Source of the DNA: an uncultured Opitutia bacterium
GTDB lineage: Bacteria; Verrucomicrobiota; Verrucomicrobiia; Opitutales; Opitutaceae
NCBI GenBank assembly: GCA_903855985.1
Contig: CAIOAO010000074.1
Location: 186,001-250,000, forward strand
Length of the DNA: 64,000 nucleotides
Reading direction: 5' to 3'
How positions within the stretch are numbered: position 1 is the stretch's first letter; each line of letters starts with the position of its first letter. The notes under the pieces were generated by a model, which saw only the letters and a program-made list of their open reading frames with translations, had not been told where the DNA came from and ran no database searches. The translations under genes and the position numbers were made by a program. This document shows positions 13,816 through 21,607 of this stretch, piece after piece.

Positions 13816-13860
13816 ATATATACTTAAAACTATATTTTTGGCGGTCAAATATTAAGTTAT
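13816..13860 (-). promoter_or_regulatory. AT-rich promoter/operator region of the XRE regulator
   Basis: On the minus strand a -10-like TATAGT (13834-13829) ends about 17 nt before the ATG, giving a very short leader. Around it are overlapping ATATA and TATAT half-sites, compatible with autorepression by the encoded HTH protein. The -35 is weak. This is the lowest-GC stretch I noticed in the window. Confidence 0.4.
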
Positions 13861-13929
13861 AGCTACATATTCCATCTCCTACCCGTTTTTCCAAAGTGTC
13901 GCCCGGACATTGCCTCGGCCTGAGGCGGT

Positions 13930-14601
13930 GTGCAGGTTAGGCCCGTGCAGTCCGAACCACCCCGCCAGACACCATTGGAGCCCACTTGGGGCGATTGGGT
14001 CAGCTGCATCTGGTCGGCGGGATCCTGCTGGTTCATGGCGGGGATGTTTGTGACGGCCTGGTGGTGGCCGCGGGAACTGGACAACGGACGCTGGGTGAAA
14101 CTCGGCGTGGGCATCCTGGTGCTGGAGTTCATCCTGATCCATGCGGGTGGATTTTTGAATGCCTACTCGGCGCAAAAAGCCGGCTGGGACCGGACGTGGA
14201 GGCTGATCGCCCTCACCGCCTTCTACACCCTGTTTGGGGTCGGCTTCGCGCTCGCCTTCCAGAGCTGGTGGTTGCTGGGGTCATTCGCGCTGGTGATGAC
14301 GGGCCGCCTGTGGTCGGTCTTCGCCGGACAAACCAACATGGACCGCGCCATCTCGCAGCGCCGGGTGGTCGCGAGTGTGATGCTCTATCTCGTGCTCGTC
14401 TTTGCCACGCTCTTCCTGCCGGTGCCGCGGGGCGGGCTCAACGAGCCGCTGCTCAACGAAGTCTGGCCGGCGCGAAAAACGGGTGCATGGGAGCGGCAGC
14501 CGGAGCGCGCGCTCGCGATGGGGGCGGCGTATTTTCTGTTCCTCGGGCTGGTCGAGCTGCGGCCGCCGCGCAAACTGCCGCCGCCGTTCAAGGTCACCTG
14601 A
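13930..14601 (+). CDS. Unrecognised Trp-rich integral membrane protein
   Basis: 223 aa if it starts at GTG 13930; GTG 13945 is an alternative. Five or six hydrophobic segments are visible at about residues 26-48, 58-78, 91-132, 143-163 and 195-212. Trp is common (WGDW, WWWPREL, FQSWWLL). A conserved-looking loop is [17 protein letters not shown] do not recognise the family. It is divergent from the XRE regulator and 65 bp upstream of mgsA, so it may be cotranscribed with mgsA. Confidence 0.75.
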   Translation: MQVRPVQSEPPRQTPLEPTWGDWVSCIWSAGSCWFMAGMFVTAWWWPRELDNGRWVKLGVGILVLEFILIHAGGFLNAYSAQKAGWDRTWRLIALTAFYTLFGVGFALAFQSWWLLGSFALVMTGRLWSVFAGQTNMDRAISQRRVVASVMLYLVLVFATLFLPVPRGGLNEPLLNEVWPARKTGAWERQPERALAMGAAYFLFLGLVELRPPRKLPPPFKVT

Positions 14602-14666
14602 TTGACCCGCAATCTTCACCGGCCGCGGGTGGCTGCCGGGAACGCGACGTGCTATGTTGTCGGCCT

Positions 14667-15185
14667 ATGGCGTACAAAAAAATCGTGATGGAGTTGGACA
14701 AGAAGATCGCGCTGGTGGCGCACGACCACAAGAAGCGCGACCTGATCGAGTGGGCGAAGTTCAACCGCGACCTGCTGGCGCACCACAAGGTCTACGCGAC
14801 CGGCACCACGGGCCAGATGCTCGAGGAGGAACTCGGCTTCAGCATCACCAAGCTCCAGAGCGGTCCGCTGGGCGGTGACCAGCAGATCGGCGCCAAGATC
14901 GTGGACGGGGACATCGACTTCCTGATTTTCTTCTGGGACCCGCTCGAGCCGCAACCGCACGACCCCGACGTGAAGGCGCTGCTGCGCATGGCGGTGGTCT
15001 GGAACATCCCGATCGCGTGCGACCGCGCGTCCGCGGACTTCATGATTTCCTCGCCGCTGATGGACAAGCGCTACCTCCGGCTCGTCCCGGACTACGACGT
15101 CTACCGCGCGCGGGCGATTCCAGAAGGCGAGACGGCCAAGCCGGCGGCCGCGGAACGTCCCGAGGTCAAGAAGACCGCGGCGTAG
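14667..15185 (+). CDS. mgsA: Methylglyoxal synthase
   Basis: 172 aa. It converts dihydroxyacetone phosphate to methylglyoxal and phosphate, a bypass that relieves sugar-phosphate stress. Catalytic and substrate residues fall at exactly the E. coli positions: His19-Asp20, Asp71 in GGDQQIG, Asp91 in FFWDPLE, His98 and Asp101 in PHDPDV. The last 25 residues are an Ala/Lys/Glu-rich tail of no known role. Start ATG 14667 gives [10 protein letters not shown]. Confidence 0.97.
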   Translation: MAYKKIVMELDKKIALVAHDHKKRDLIEWAKFNRDLLAHHKVYATGTTGQMLEEELGFSITKLQSGPLGGDQQIGAKIVDGDIDFLIFFWDPLEPQPHDPDVKALLRMAVVWNIPIACDRASADFMISSPLMDKRYLRLVPDYDVYRARAIPEGETAKPAAAERPEVKKTAA

Positions 15186-15267
15186 CCGAGGGGGAGATGG
15201 CACCCGCGCGGGCGGGAACCAAATGACAACGTTGCCTTGCGGCGGCGGGTGAGTTGCATGGCCGCGC

Positions 15268-15741
15268 ATGCCTTCCACCCCCATCCCGGGCTCCACCGGC
15301 GAGATTCTGACTGAACTGCCGTCGGCCTACCTGCCGCATCCGGCGACCGGTCTGCTGCATCTGCCGCGGTTCCTGGCGAAGTGCACGTACGTCAAGCGCC
15401 ATGGCGCCCTGCCGGCCAGCTATGCGAAAAACTACAAGCGCGGGATGGACCGGTTCCTCTGCCTGCACCTGGGCATTGATCCGGCGGCGGTGGAGCAGAT
15501 CGTGCACGAGTGCCTCGACGCCGGGCGGGACGACGCGGAGCGGGACCGGCGCCTGTGCGCGCTCTTCCCCGCGGACCGGCACGTCGCCCAGTGGAACCGG
15601 AGCTACGTGCAGAAGGGCATGACGCCGGCTGGCCGCGAGTTTCTGGCGGAGGCGCTGACCGCGATGGGCTGCGCCGACCGGATTGGCCAGATCACCAGCG
15701 TGGTGGACCTGATCGAGTTCGACGAGGGCCGGATCGAGTAG
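15268..15741 (+). CDS. DUF5069 domain protein (paralogue 1)
   Basis: 157 aa. It shares with the gene at 46802-47254 the pattern of a basic N-terminal helix (LPRFLAKCTYVKRHGALP), a middle FLCLHLGID block, a conserved Trp-containing helix and a C-terminal VVDLIEFDEGR that aligns with MFDYIDFDEDR. The family is common in Verrucomicrobia and has no established function. It is soluble with no signal peptide. The next gene downstream is convergent. Confidence 0.75.
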   Translation: MPSTPIPGSTGEILTELPSAYLPHPATGLLHLPRFLAKCTYVKRHGALPASYAKNYKRGMDRFLCLHLGIDPAAVEQIVHECLDAGRDDAERDRRLCALFPADRHVAQWNRSYVQKGMTPAGREFLAEALTAMGCADRIGQITSVVDLIEFDEGRIE

Positions 15742-15753
15742 GCCGGCGACGGC

Positions 15754-15785
15754 AAAAAAAGAGCCGCCCCAAAAAGGAGCGGCTC
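15754..15785 (-). terminator. Intrinsic terminator of the polylysine micro-gene
   Basis: On the minus strand a 10-bp stem (15776-15785 with 15761-15770, one non-Watson-Crick pair) with a 5-nt U loop is followed by seven U. It begins 25 nt after the micro-gene stop. On the plus strand the stem is not followed by T, so it is oriented for the minus-strand transcript. Confidence 0.9.
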
Positions 15786-15809
15786 ATGGTTTGGGCGAAG
15801 TAAGCGACC

Positions 15810-15857
15810 TTACTTCTTCTTTTTCTTCGCCTTCTTCTTAACGACTTTTTTAGCCAT
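15810..15857 (-). CDS. 15-aa polylysine micropeptide
   Basis: The encoded peptide is MAKKVVKKKAKKKKK: ten Lys in fifteen residues, ATG 15857 to TAA at 15812-15810. Three features argue that it is a real gene: an AAAGGAA Shine-Dalgarno-like sequence about 10 nt upstream, in a genome segment where most genes have none; a strong intrinsic terminator 25 nt downstream; and no other gene on that strand for the terminator to serve. The composition resembles the basic tails of histone H1-like and AlgP-like DNA-binding proteins. It could bind nucleic acid or be a leader peptide. No clear promoter was seen. Confidence 0.6.
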   Translation of the reverse strand: MAKKVVKKKAKKKKK

Positions 15858-16004
15858 GATGTTTTGTTCCTTTGTTGGTTAAGACCCGGCCGCATCATCT
15901 CCGAATGGGTAACGCGCGCGCGGGCCAGTGTGAAACTCTGCCTCACTGCGCAGGCGCGCAACACAAATGCGCGGGAGAAAATTTCCCGCTCCGGCGCCTC
16001 CGCG

Positions 16005-17117
16005 CTAAAAAACAAAATCGCCGGGCGCGTGGGCGCGCCCCGGATTGCCGATGACGCGACGGATGGACTCGAGGTTTTCGCGGACGAGTTCGCCCATGGA
16101 TTCGCAGCGCAGGTATTCGGGCCGCCCGTAATGCAGCGCGAGGCTGGCGCGGAGCTCGTGCACCTTCTCGCGCGGGGCGATCGGGTCCGGCACCATTTCC
16201 GTCAGCAGCGCGTTCAGGCGCAGGTGGGCCAGCTCTGCGCGCTGCAGCATCAGGGTCTGCTCCTCCCGCTGGTATTGCAGCGCGGTCTGCGCGTGCAGGT
16301 GCTTGGTGCAATAGGTGACGATCGGGGTGTTCTCCTTGAAGAACTGGGGCAGGTAGAAATTTTTCCGGCCGTTGTAGGATTGCTGGTCAAAATCCATCGC
16401 GCGGATGCGTACCTGGGCGCCCTCAAAGTCAGGCGTGATAACCACGACGTAGTTGTACGAGCGCATGTCGCCGAGCAGGCGCACGAAACAGCGCTCGTTA
16501 AACTTCACCATCTCCTTGGCCACGCGCACGGGGCTGAGCTGCGGGTCGTTCAGCCAGCGGTTGATGAACGCGTCACCGGGAATGCCGGCAATGTGCTCCT
16601 CGACGAGGGTTTTGCCCGCGGTGAGGAAGTTGAGCCGGTTCGGGGACAGCAGGTGCTCGAGCTCGAGGCCGTAGACGCGCGAGGCATCCGCCTTTTTGAC
16701 GTAAAAGTAGTCCTGGTTGTCGTTGTAGGCGTTGACGACGCGGATGCGGAACGGCGTGGAGTTGCCAAAGCTGCAGAAATCCACGCGGTCCACGTAGACG
16801 TGCTCCATGATGGCGTGGTCACCGTCGACTTTGAGCAGCGCGTAGACGCGCTTCAGGTCCTCGTACAGCGCGGACATCTCGTCGGCGCGGTAGATCACGC
16901 TGTCCCAGAGCGTCGGCTTACCCGCGGCGTCGGTCAGCGGCATCGCCTCCTGGAAATCATGCAGCCGTTCGTAGGTGACCGGCAGCTCGCGCTCGCGCTT
17001 GTAGCGCGCGAGATAGCCGCGCAGCCCGTCGAGCACGGGAAAACACGGTTTTTTTCGCGTCGGAGGAAAGGGAGTGGTCGGGGCCTCCATGCCGCCACTC
17101 TTGGTCCCCGCGGGCAT
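16005..17117 (-). CDS. Unannotated protein with protein-kinase-like (APH-type) motifs
   Basis: About 370 aa from ATG 17117 (ATG 17090 also possible). I do not recognise a named family, but kinase-like elements occur in order: a lysine-bearing strand YFYVKKAD (Lys141/142), a hinge-like LVEEHIAGIPG near residue 175, a catalytic-loop-like LLGDMRSYN in which Asp217 and Asn222 have the D-x4-N spacing of aminoglycoside/choline kinases, and AMDFDQQ with Asp242 as the metal-binding DFD. The 19 residues between loop and DFD fit this fold. A helical C-terminus follows. No signal peptide. The substrate is unknown, and activity is inference. Confidence 0.75.
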   Translation of the reverse strand: MPAGTKSGGMEAPTTPFPPTRKKPCFPVLDGLRGYLARYKRERELPVTYERLHDFQEAMPLTDAAGKPTLWDSVIYRADEMSALYEDLKRVYALLKVDGDHAIMEHVYVDRVDFCSFGNSTPFRIRVVNAYNDNQDYFYVKKADASRVYGLELEHLLSPNRLNFLTAGKTLVEEHIAGIPGDAFINRWLNDPQLSPVRVAKEMVKFNERCFVRLLGDMRSYNYVVVITPDFEGAQVRIRAMDFDQQSYNGRKNFYLPQFFKENTPIVTYCTKHLHAQTALQYQREEQTLMLQRAELAHLRLNALLTEMVPDPIAPREKVHELRASLALHYGRPEYLRCESMGELVRENLESIRRVIGNPGRAHAPGDFVF

Positions 17118-17277
17118 GGTGGCGAGCCGGCTCTGGTCCGGCGCATGGAAAATCCGCTGGTCCCGGCGGTGAAACGGATTTGGCTCCGCGCCTGCAATGG
17201 ACCCGTGCCCTGATGGGTTTGCCCGCCGCATGGACGGCGCCACCCTCGGCCCGGCCCGGCGTGACCAGCATCCCGCG

Positions 17278-18468
17278 CTAGGTGCGGAAGCGTCGGGCGA
17301 GGGCCGGTGAAATCTTGGGAACCGTGCGCAGCGCGCCGCCGGCGCGCAACGACTCCGTGGCCATGTAGCCGGTCGCGATGCTCTCCCGCGCGGCGAGGGG
17401 CGAGGTGTCGGTTTTCCCGCCGTTCCGCGCGAAGCCCAGAAATTCCTCCATGATCCGCGGGTCGGCGCCGCCGTGCGCACCCTTGCTTACGGGAATGCGA
17501 TAGGTGCGGTCGCCGGATTCATCGTAACCCTGCTTGCGGCGGTTCCACACGCGCACGCACGTGCCGGGCTCACCGTTGCCGAAATTTTCCATCCGGCCCT
17601 CCGTGCCGATCACCATGTAATTGCGCCAGTAGTCCGGGGTGTAGTGGCACTGGGCGTAGGTCGCGAGGACGCCGTTATCGAGCTGCATCTGCACGGTGCT
17701 GAGATCCTCGACGTCAATGCGGTGGTTGAGGCCGCGGGCCCGGGTCGGCGGAAACGCGGTGAGCTGCATCTCCCCCGGGCGCAGGCGGCTCAGGCCCTGC
17801 GGGGCGGGTTTGCGGCCGGGCAGGTCGCCGTAGAGCGAGAGGGCGCCGAGCGCGTTGACCTTCCGGCTGTAGCCGCCGCAGAGCCAGTGGATGATGTCGA
17901 GGTCGTGCGCGGCCTTCTGCAGCAGCATCCCGGTCGTGTAGCGGCGCTCGGCATGCCAGTCGCGGAAGTAAAAGTCGCCCCCATGGCCCACAAAATGCCG
18001 CACCCAGCACGCCTTCACCTCGCCGATGGCACCGCCGTCGATCAGGGACTTCATCTTTCGCACGAACGGCATGTGCCGCATGTTGTGGCCGACGTAGAGG
18101 CGGGCGCGGGTCCGGGCGGCGGCCCGCAGGATGCGGTCGCAGCCGGCGATGGTGAGCGCCATCGGTTTCTCCAGGTAAAGCGTAAGGCCGCGACGCAGCA
18201 CCGCCACGGCCTGCTCCTCGTGCAGGAAATCCGGCGTGGCGATGATCACGGCATCGAGCTTCCGGTCCAGCAGCGCCCGGTAATCACCCGTGGTGAAAAT
18301 CCCGGCGCCATAGTCGGCGCGGTTGCGCGCGAGGGTTGACTCGCTCACATCGCAGCAGGCGACGACCCGCGAGCCACGCCCGGGGCGGTGCGCGAGCGAA
18401 CCGAGCAGCTGGCCGCGTCCGCCGGAGCCGATGATGCCGAGCTGCAGGTCAGAGTTTTTATTTTTCAT
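17278..18468 (-). CDS. Gfo/Idh/MocA family oxidoreductase
   Basis: 396 aa. The NAD(P)-binding GIIGSGGRGQLLGS is at the N-terminus, the conserved LYLEKPMAL motif near residue 100, and the Gfo/Idh C-terminal domain follows with a His-containing LLQKAAHDLDIIHW where the catalytic-site helix lies. It probably oxidises or reduces a sugar or inositol-type substrate. No twin-arginine or Sec signal is present, so it is cytoplasmic. It lies downstream of an AraC regulator on the same strand (39-bp gap), suggesting co-transcription. Leader C-rich, no Shine-Dalgarno sequence. Confidence 0.92.
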   Translation of the reverse strand: MKNKNSDLQLGIIGSGGRGQLLGSLAHRPGRGSRVVACCDVSESTLARNRADYGAGIFTTGDYRALLDRKLDAVIIATPDFLHEEQAVAVLRRGLTLYLEKPMALTIAGCDRILRAAARTRARLYVGHNMRHMPFVRKMKSLIDGGAIGEVKACWVRHFVGHGGDFYFRDWHAERRYTTGMLLQKAAHDLDIIHWLCGGYSRKVNALGALSLYGDLPGRKPAPQGLSRLRPGEMQLTAFPPTRARGLNHRIDVEDLSTVQMQLDNGVLATYAQCHYTPDYWRNYMVIGTEGRMENFGNGEPGTCVRVWNRRKQGYDESGDRTYRIPVSKGAHGGADPRIMEEFLGFARNGGKTDTSPLAARESIATGYMATESLRAGGALRTVPKISPALARRFRT

Positions 18469-18507
18469 GAGTGAGGCGGGTGGGGTGGAATGGTGGCCGC
18501 GGAGATT

Positions 18508-19362
18508 TCAGGCCGGGGCAGGGAGGCGGTGTTTGCGCCGGTAGGCAAGCGGACGCTGCTGGCCGGCGTAAGCTTGAAACGCCTGGTAAAAGGGCGCGAC
18601 CGAGGCGAAACCGCTTTCGAGGGCGACGTCGACCACCTTGTTGTCGGTGGTGATGAGCAGCCGCTGGGCGTGCGAGACGCGGAGGCGCGTGACGTATTCC
18701 CAGACGCTCACGCCGCACTGTTTCTTGAACACGCGCATGAGATATTTCGGGTGGAGGCCGGCGTCGGCGGCGATGGCGGGCACGGTGAGCGGATCGCGGT
18801 AATGTTCGGCGATGTACCGGGTGACGCGGGCGATCTGGCCGACCCCCTCCGGGCCCGCATGCAGACGGTGGCGCGGACGCGCGGTGGCGAGGGCCAGCCG
18901 GTGGAACCGAGCTTCCATTTCCAGCAGCAGCACGCGGCGGCGGCCGGGGTGCCGGCTGTTGGCGTCCTCCAGCCAGCGCTCCAGCAGCGGCCGGTCGGCG
19001 GCTTCCGGGCGGGCGGAGACGATTTCGCCGCGGAGCAGCCGGTCCTGCAGGCCGTGGGGGAGCTGCCACTGCAAAAACCAGGCGAGCGGCAGGGTGATCC
19101 AGATGCCCGGATCGATGATGCCCGGCGCGACCGTCTGGTGGGGCACGCCACCCCAGAGCACGGTGAAGCGGCCGGCGGCCACCGGCGTGATGGCGCCGCC
19201 GTGCAAATAGGAGAAACCACCCGTGAAGAGGAAATTAACCTCGATGTCGGGGTGGGTGTGGGGGGAGGCCATGAAACCCACGTTGCGCAGCAGCCAGATG
19301 CGGAAGCCCAGCTCCGATTCATGCCGGGTAGCGGCAGGGTGGGCGGCGGCAGGGGGCATCAA
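18508..19362 (-). CDS. AraC-family transcriptional regulator
   Basis: 284 aa. The N-terminal half is a cupin-like sensor domain (SPHTHPDIEVNFLFTGG, GRFTVLWGGVPHQTV). The C-terminal 100 residues are the double helix-turn-helix of AraC/XylS: LTVPAIAADAGLHPKYLMRV and VVDVALESGFASVAPFYQAF with the terminal YRRKH. It is divergent from a PhyH-type gene across a 70-bp AT-rich gap and followed by a Gfo/Idh gene, so both are candidate targets. The ligand is unknown, probably a sugar or its derivative. Confidence 0.92.
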   Translation of the reverse strand: MMPPAAAHPAATRHESELGFRIWLLRNVGFMASPHTHPDIEVNFLFTGGFSYLHGGAITPVAAGRFTVLWGGVPHQTVAPGIIDPGIWITLPLAWFLQWQLPHGLQDRLLRGEIVSARPEAADRPLLERWLEDANSRHPGRRRVLLLEMEARFHRLALATARPRHRLHAGPEGVGQIARVTRYIAEHYRDPLTVPAIAADAGLHPKYLMRVFKKQCGVSVWEYVTRLRVSHAQRLLITTDNKVVDVALESGFASVAPFYQAFQAYAGQQRPLAYRRKHRLPAPA

Positions 19363-19432
19363 GGTTACTTAACAAGAAAATGTTGGGAGTAAACGGAAAG
19401 AAGTTTCTGAATAGTTCGATTATAGTGGCGCC

Positions 19433-20344
19433 ATGGACCAACGCTTTCACGACCACCACACCCAGCCCCCCAAGATCGAGCGGACCGATGCGAAGGTCCC
19501 GAGCCAGCTCGACGAGTACCTTTTTGACCTGAACGGCTTTGTCATCATCCGCGGCGCGCTCTCGAAGGAGGAGGTCGCCGACTGCAACGCCCGCATCGAC
19601 ACCATCCCGCGTTCGCTGCCGCGGTCCGGCTGGCATGGCTGGGTGCAGCGGGAGGACCATCCCGAGCACCGCGGCATCAGCTACCAGCAGGTGTACGAGC
19701 TGGGCGGGGCGTTTGAGCGGATGATCGACCACCCGAACTACATCAACTACGTGCTGCGGTTCATCGGCGGGCAGGAAACGTTTGATTACCACCACGGGCC
19801 GCTGTTCATCGACGAGAACTTCTTCACGATCCGCGGGCCCGGCGAGGCGATCACGCTGCACGCCGGCGGGCACGACCGCTGCAAGCGCATGCAGTTCCGC
19901 TACCACAACGGCCGTTTCCACTGTGCGCAGGTCAACGTGCTGATCGCCCATACCGACATCGGGCCGGGCGACGGCGCGACCATGGTCATCCCCGGTTCGC
20001 ACAAGTCCAATCTCGTCCACCCGGAGTTCCTCAACCCGAAGCGCGGAGAGGAATGGATGGAAGGCAAGGGCGGCTCGGTGGACGGCGTGGCCGGTGCGCA
20101 GGAGGTCCACATGAAGGCGGGTGATGCGATCGTGTTCGTGGATGCGACCTGCCACGGCTCGGCCAAGCGGGTGAATCCCGGCGAACGCCGCATCACGGTC
20201 TACCGTTATGGCTCCTCCTGGAACCGCACACGCTGGGGCTACCACGCGTCGCCCGAGCTGCTGGCGCGGGCGAACCCCTTCGCAAAGAAGCTGATCCATC
20301 CGCAGGAATACGTCCGTCCGCCCGGCACGCCGTCGCGGTGGTAA
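19433..20344 (+). CDS. Phytanoyl-CoA dioxygenase (PhyH) family protein
   Basis: 303 aa. N-terminal LNGFVIIRGALSKEEVADCN is the typical PhyH start, the middle TDIGPGDGATMVIPGSHKSN is the conserved core, and VFVDATCHGSAKRV supplies the distal His (His241). The proximal metal ligands are less clear, with candidates in LHAGGHD (His143, His147, Asp148). It is a different subgroup from the gene at 5619. Its 5' region is shared with the divergent AraC gene, which probably regulates it. The substrate is unknown. Confidence 0.88.
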   Translation: MDQRFHDHHTQPPKIERTDAKVPSQLDEYLFDLNGFVIIRGALSKEEVADCNARIDTIPRSLPRSGWHGWVQREDHPEHRGISYQQVYELGGAFERMIDHPNYINYVLRFIGGQETFDYHHGPLFIDENFFTIRGPGEAITLHAGGHDRCKRMQFRYHNGRFHCAQVNVLIAHTDIGPGDGATMVIPGSHKSNLVHPEFLNPKRGEEWMEGKGGSVDGVAGAQEVHMKAGDAIVFVDATCHGSAKRVNPGERRITVYRYGSSWNRTRWGYHASPELLARANPFAKKLIHPQEYVRPPGTPSRW

Positions 20345-20409
20345 ATCCTTCCGGGTGAACGAAGTCCGGTTGCCCGCGGCCGGGCGCCGGGCTTAACCCG
20401 CGGTGCGGT

Positions 20410-20429
20410 CCAGTTCCCGGCGGAACTGG
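20410..20429. other. Perfect 8-bp hairpin after the PhyH gene
   Basis: CCAGTTCC and GGAACTGG flank a CGGC tetraloop, 66 nt after the dioxygenase stop and 75 nt before the UspA start. It lacks a U-tract. It may stabilise the 3' end of the PhyH transcript. Confidence 0.4.
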
Positions 20430-20503
20430 CGCCCCACAAAATTTGCCCATCTCTCCGCAAGGACTGCGCAGCGGGGCTTTGGCAAAGCGGGTAGTCTGCG
20501 GGC

Positions 20504-20950
20504 ATGAAAACCATCCTTGTGCCGGTGGATCTCTCCGCCGCGACCACGCGGGTGGTGGCGGCTGCCGTGACACTGGCCAAGCTCATCCGCGGTCGCGTGG
20601 TGCTGATGCACGTCATCCTGCCGCAGCCCATTTTGGCGGGTGACCTGTATGCCTTGGATCCCGGGGCGGTGGCCCGCGCGGCGGACGCCGAGGAAAAGCT
20701 GGCGGCCCGCAAGCTCCACGCGCTGGTCCGGCGCTGGTCCGGCAAAAAACTGTCCGTTCGTTCCGTGCAGACCACCGGTGCGCCGGCCGGGGAAATCCTG
20801 GCGCAGGCCGCCGCCCTCAAGGCGGACTACATTGTCATCGGTTCCCACGGCCACGGGGTCGCCTACGATCTGCTGATCGGCAGTGCCGTCCAAGGCGTGC
20901 TGCGCAAGGCGAACTGCCCCGTGCTGGTCATACCGATCAAGGGCCGCTGA
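20504..20950 (+). CDS. Universal stress protein UspA family
   Basis: 148 aa, single Usp domain. It has the N-terminal strand KTILVPVDLSA and the ATP-binding signature GSHGHG followed eight residues later by IGS, so it belongs to the nucleotide-binding (MJ0577-like) group and not the E. coli UspA type that lacks ATP. The C-terminal CPVLVIPIK strand is complete. It is 48 bp upstream of a quinone reductase-like gene on the same strand. Confidence 0.93.
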   Translation: MKTILVPVDLSAATTRVVAAAVTLAKLIRGRVVLMHVILPQPILAGDLYALDPGAVARAADAEEKLAARKLHALVRRWSGKKLSVRSVQTTGAPAGEILAQAAALKADYIVIGSHGHGVAYDLLIGSAVQGVLRKANCPVLVIPIKGR

Positions 20951-20998
20951 ACCGCCCGACGGAGAATCCATCCCTTTACTGCGCGCCCCACTACCCCC

Positions 20999-21583
20999 AT
21001 GGCCAAAAAAATCACCATTATCCAGGGACACCCTGATCCGGTTTCCCTCCACTTCGGCCATGCGCTCGCGGAGTCCTATGCGCGGGGGGCGCTGGCCGCC
21101 GGCCACGAGATCAAGCGCATCGAGGTCGCGCAGCTCGATTTCCCCCTGCTGCGCAGCCAGACCGAATGGAATTCCGGCCGGGCGCCCGCCGGATTGCGTG
21201 ATGCGCAGGCGGCCATTGCGTGGGCGGATCACCTGGTCCTGATTTTCCCGCTCTGGCTCGGCACGATGCCGGCGATTTTAAAAGGCTTCCTGGAGCAGGT
21301 TTTCCGGCCGGGCTTTGCGCTGATTTACGAGGGACACCGGTTCCCGCAAAAGGGACTGACCGGCAAATCCGCGCGGGTGGTCGTGACCATGGGCCTGCCG
21401 GCGTTCTGGTACCGGTTTTTCTTCCGGGCGGATGGCGTGCGCGGGCTCGAGCGCAGCATCCTCGGATTTTGCGGGGTGAAGCCCGTGAATGAGACCCTGA
21501 TCGGACTGGTGGAGATCAAGGACGCCGAGGGGCGGGAAAAATGGCTGAAAAAGCTGTCGGCGTTCGGCAAGGCGGCGACCTGA
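20999..21583 (+). CDS. NAD(P)H dehydrogenase (quinone)/flavodoxin-fold oxidoreductase
   Basis: 194 aa. The flavodoxin-like fold is shown by ITIIQGHPDP at the N-terminus (flavin-phosphate loop), the LIFPLWLGTMPAILKGFLEQ block and the RPGFALIY segment shared by KefF/MdaB/NQO1-type quinone reductases. It should reduce quinones by two electrons using NAD(P)H and FMN or FAD. Together with UspA it suggests a small stress operon. The ATG follows a CCCCACTACCCCC tract and has no Shine-Dalgarno sequence. It is convergent with the next gene (24-bp gap). Confidence 0.88.
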   Translation: MAKKITIIQGHPDPVSLHFGHALAESYARGALAAGHEIKRIEVAQLDFPLLRSQTEWNSGRAPAGLRDAQAAIAWADHLVLIFPLWLGTMPAILKGFLEQVFRPGFALIYEGHRFPQKGLTGKSARVVVTMGLPAFWYRFFFRADGVRGLERSILGFCGVKPVNETLIGLVEIKDAEGREKWLKKLSAFGKAAT

Positions 21584-21607
21584 GGACGGCCGCGTCCAGC
21601 CGGGCTG

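Noticed and set aside
13813-13848. N-terminal extension of the XRE regulator from TTG 13848
   Set aside because: It would translate the AT-rich promoter and is not part of the conserved family sequence.
15754-15785. Terminator of the plus-strand DUF5069 gene
   Set aside because: On the plus strand the stem is followed by ATGGTTTGGG and not by a T-run; the U-tract exists only on the minus strand.
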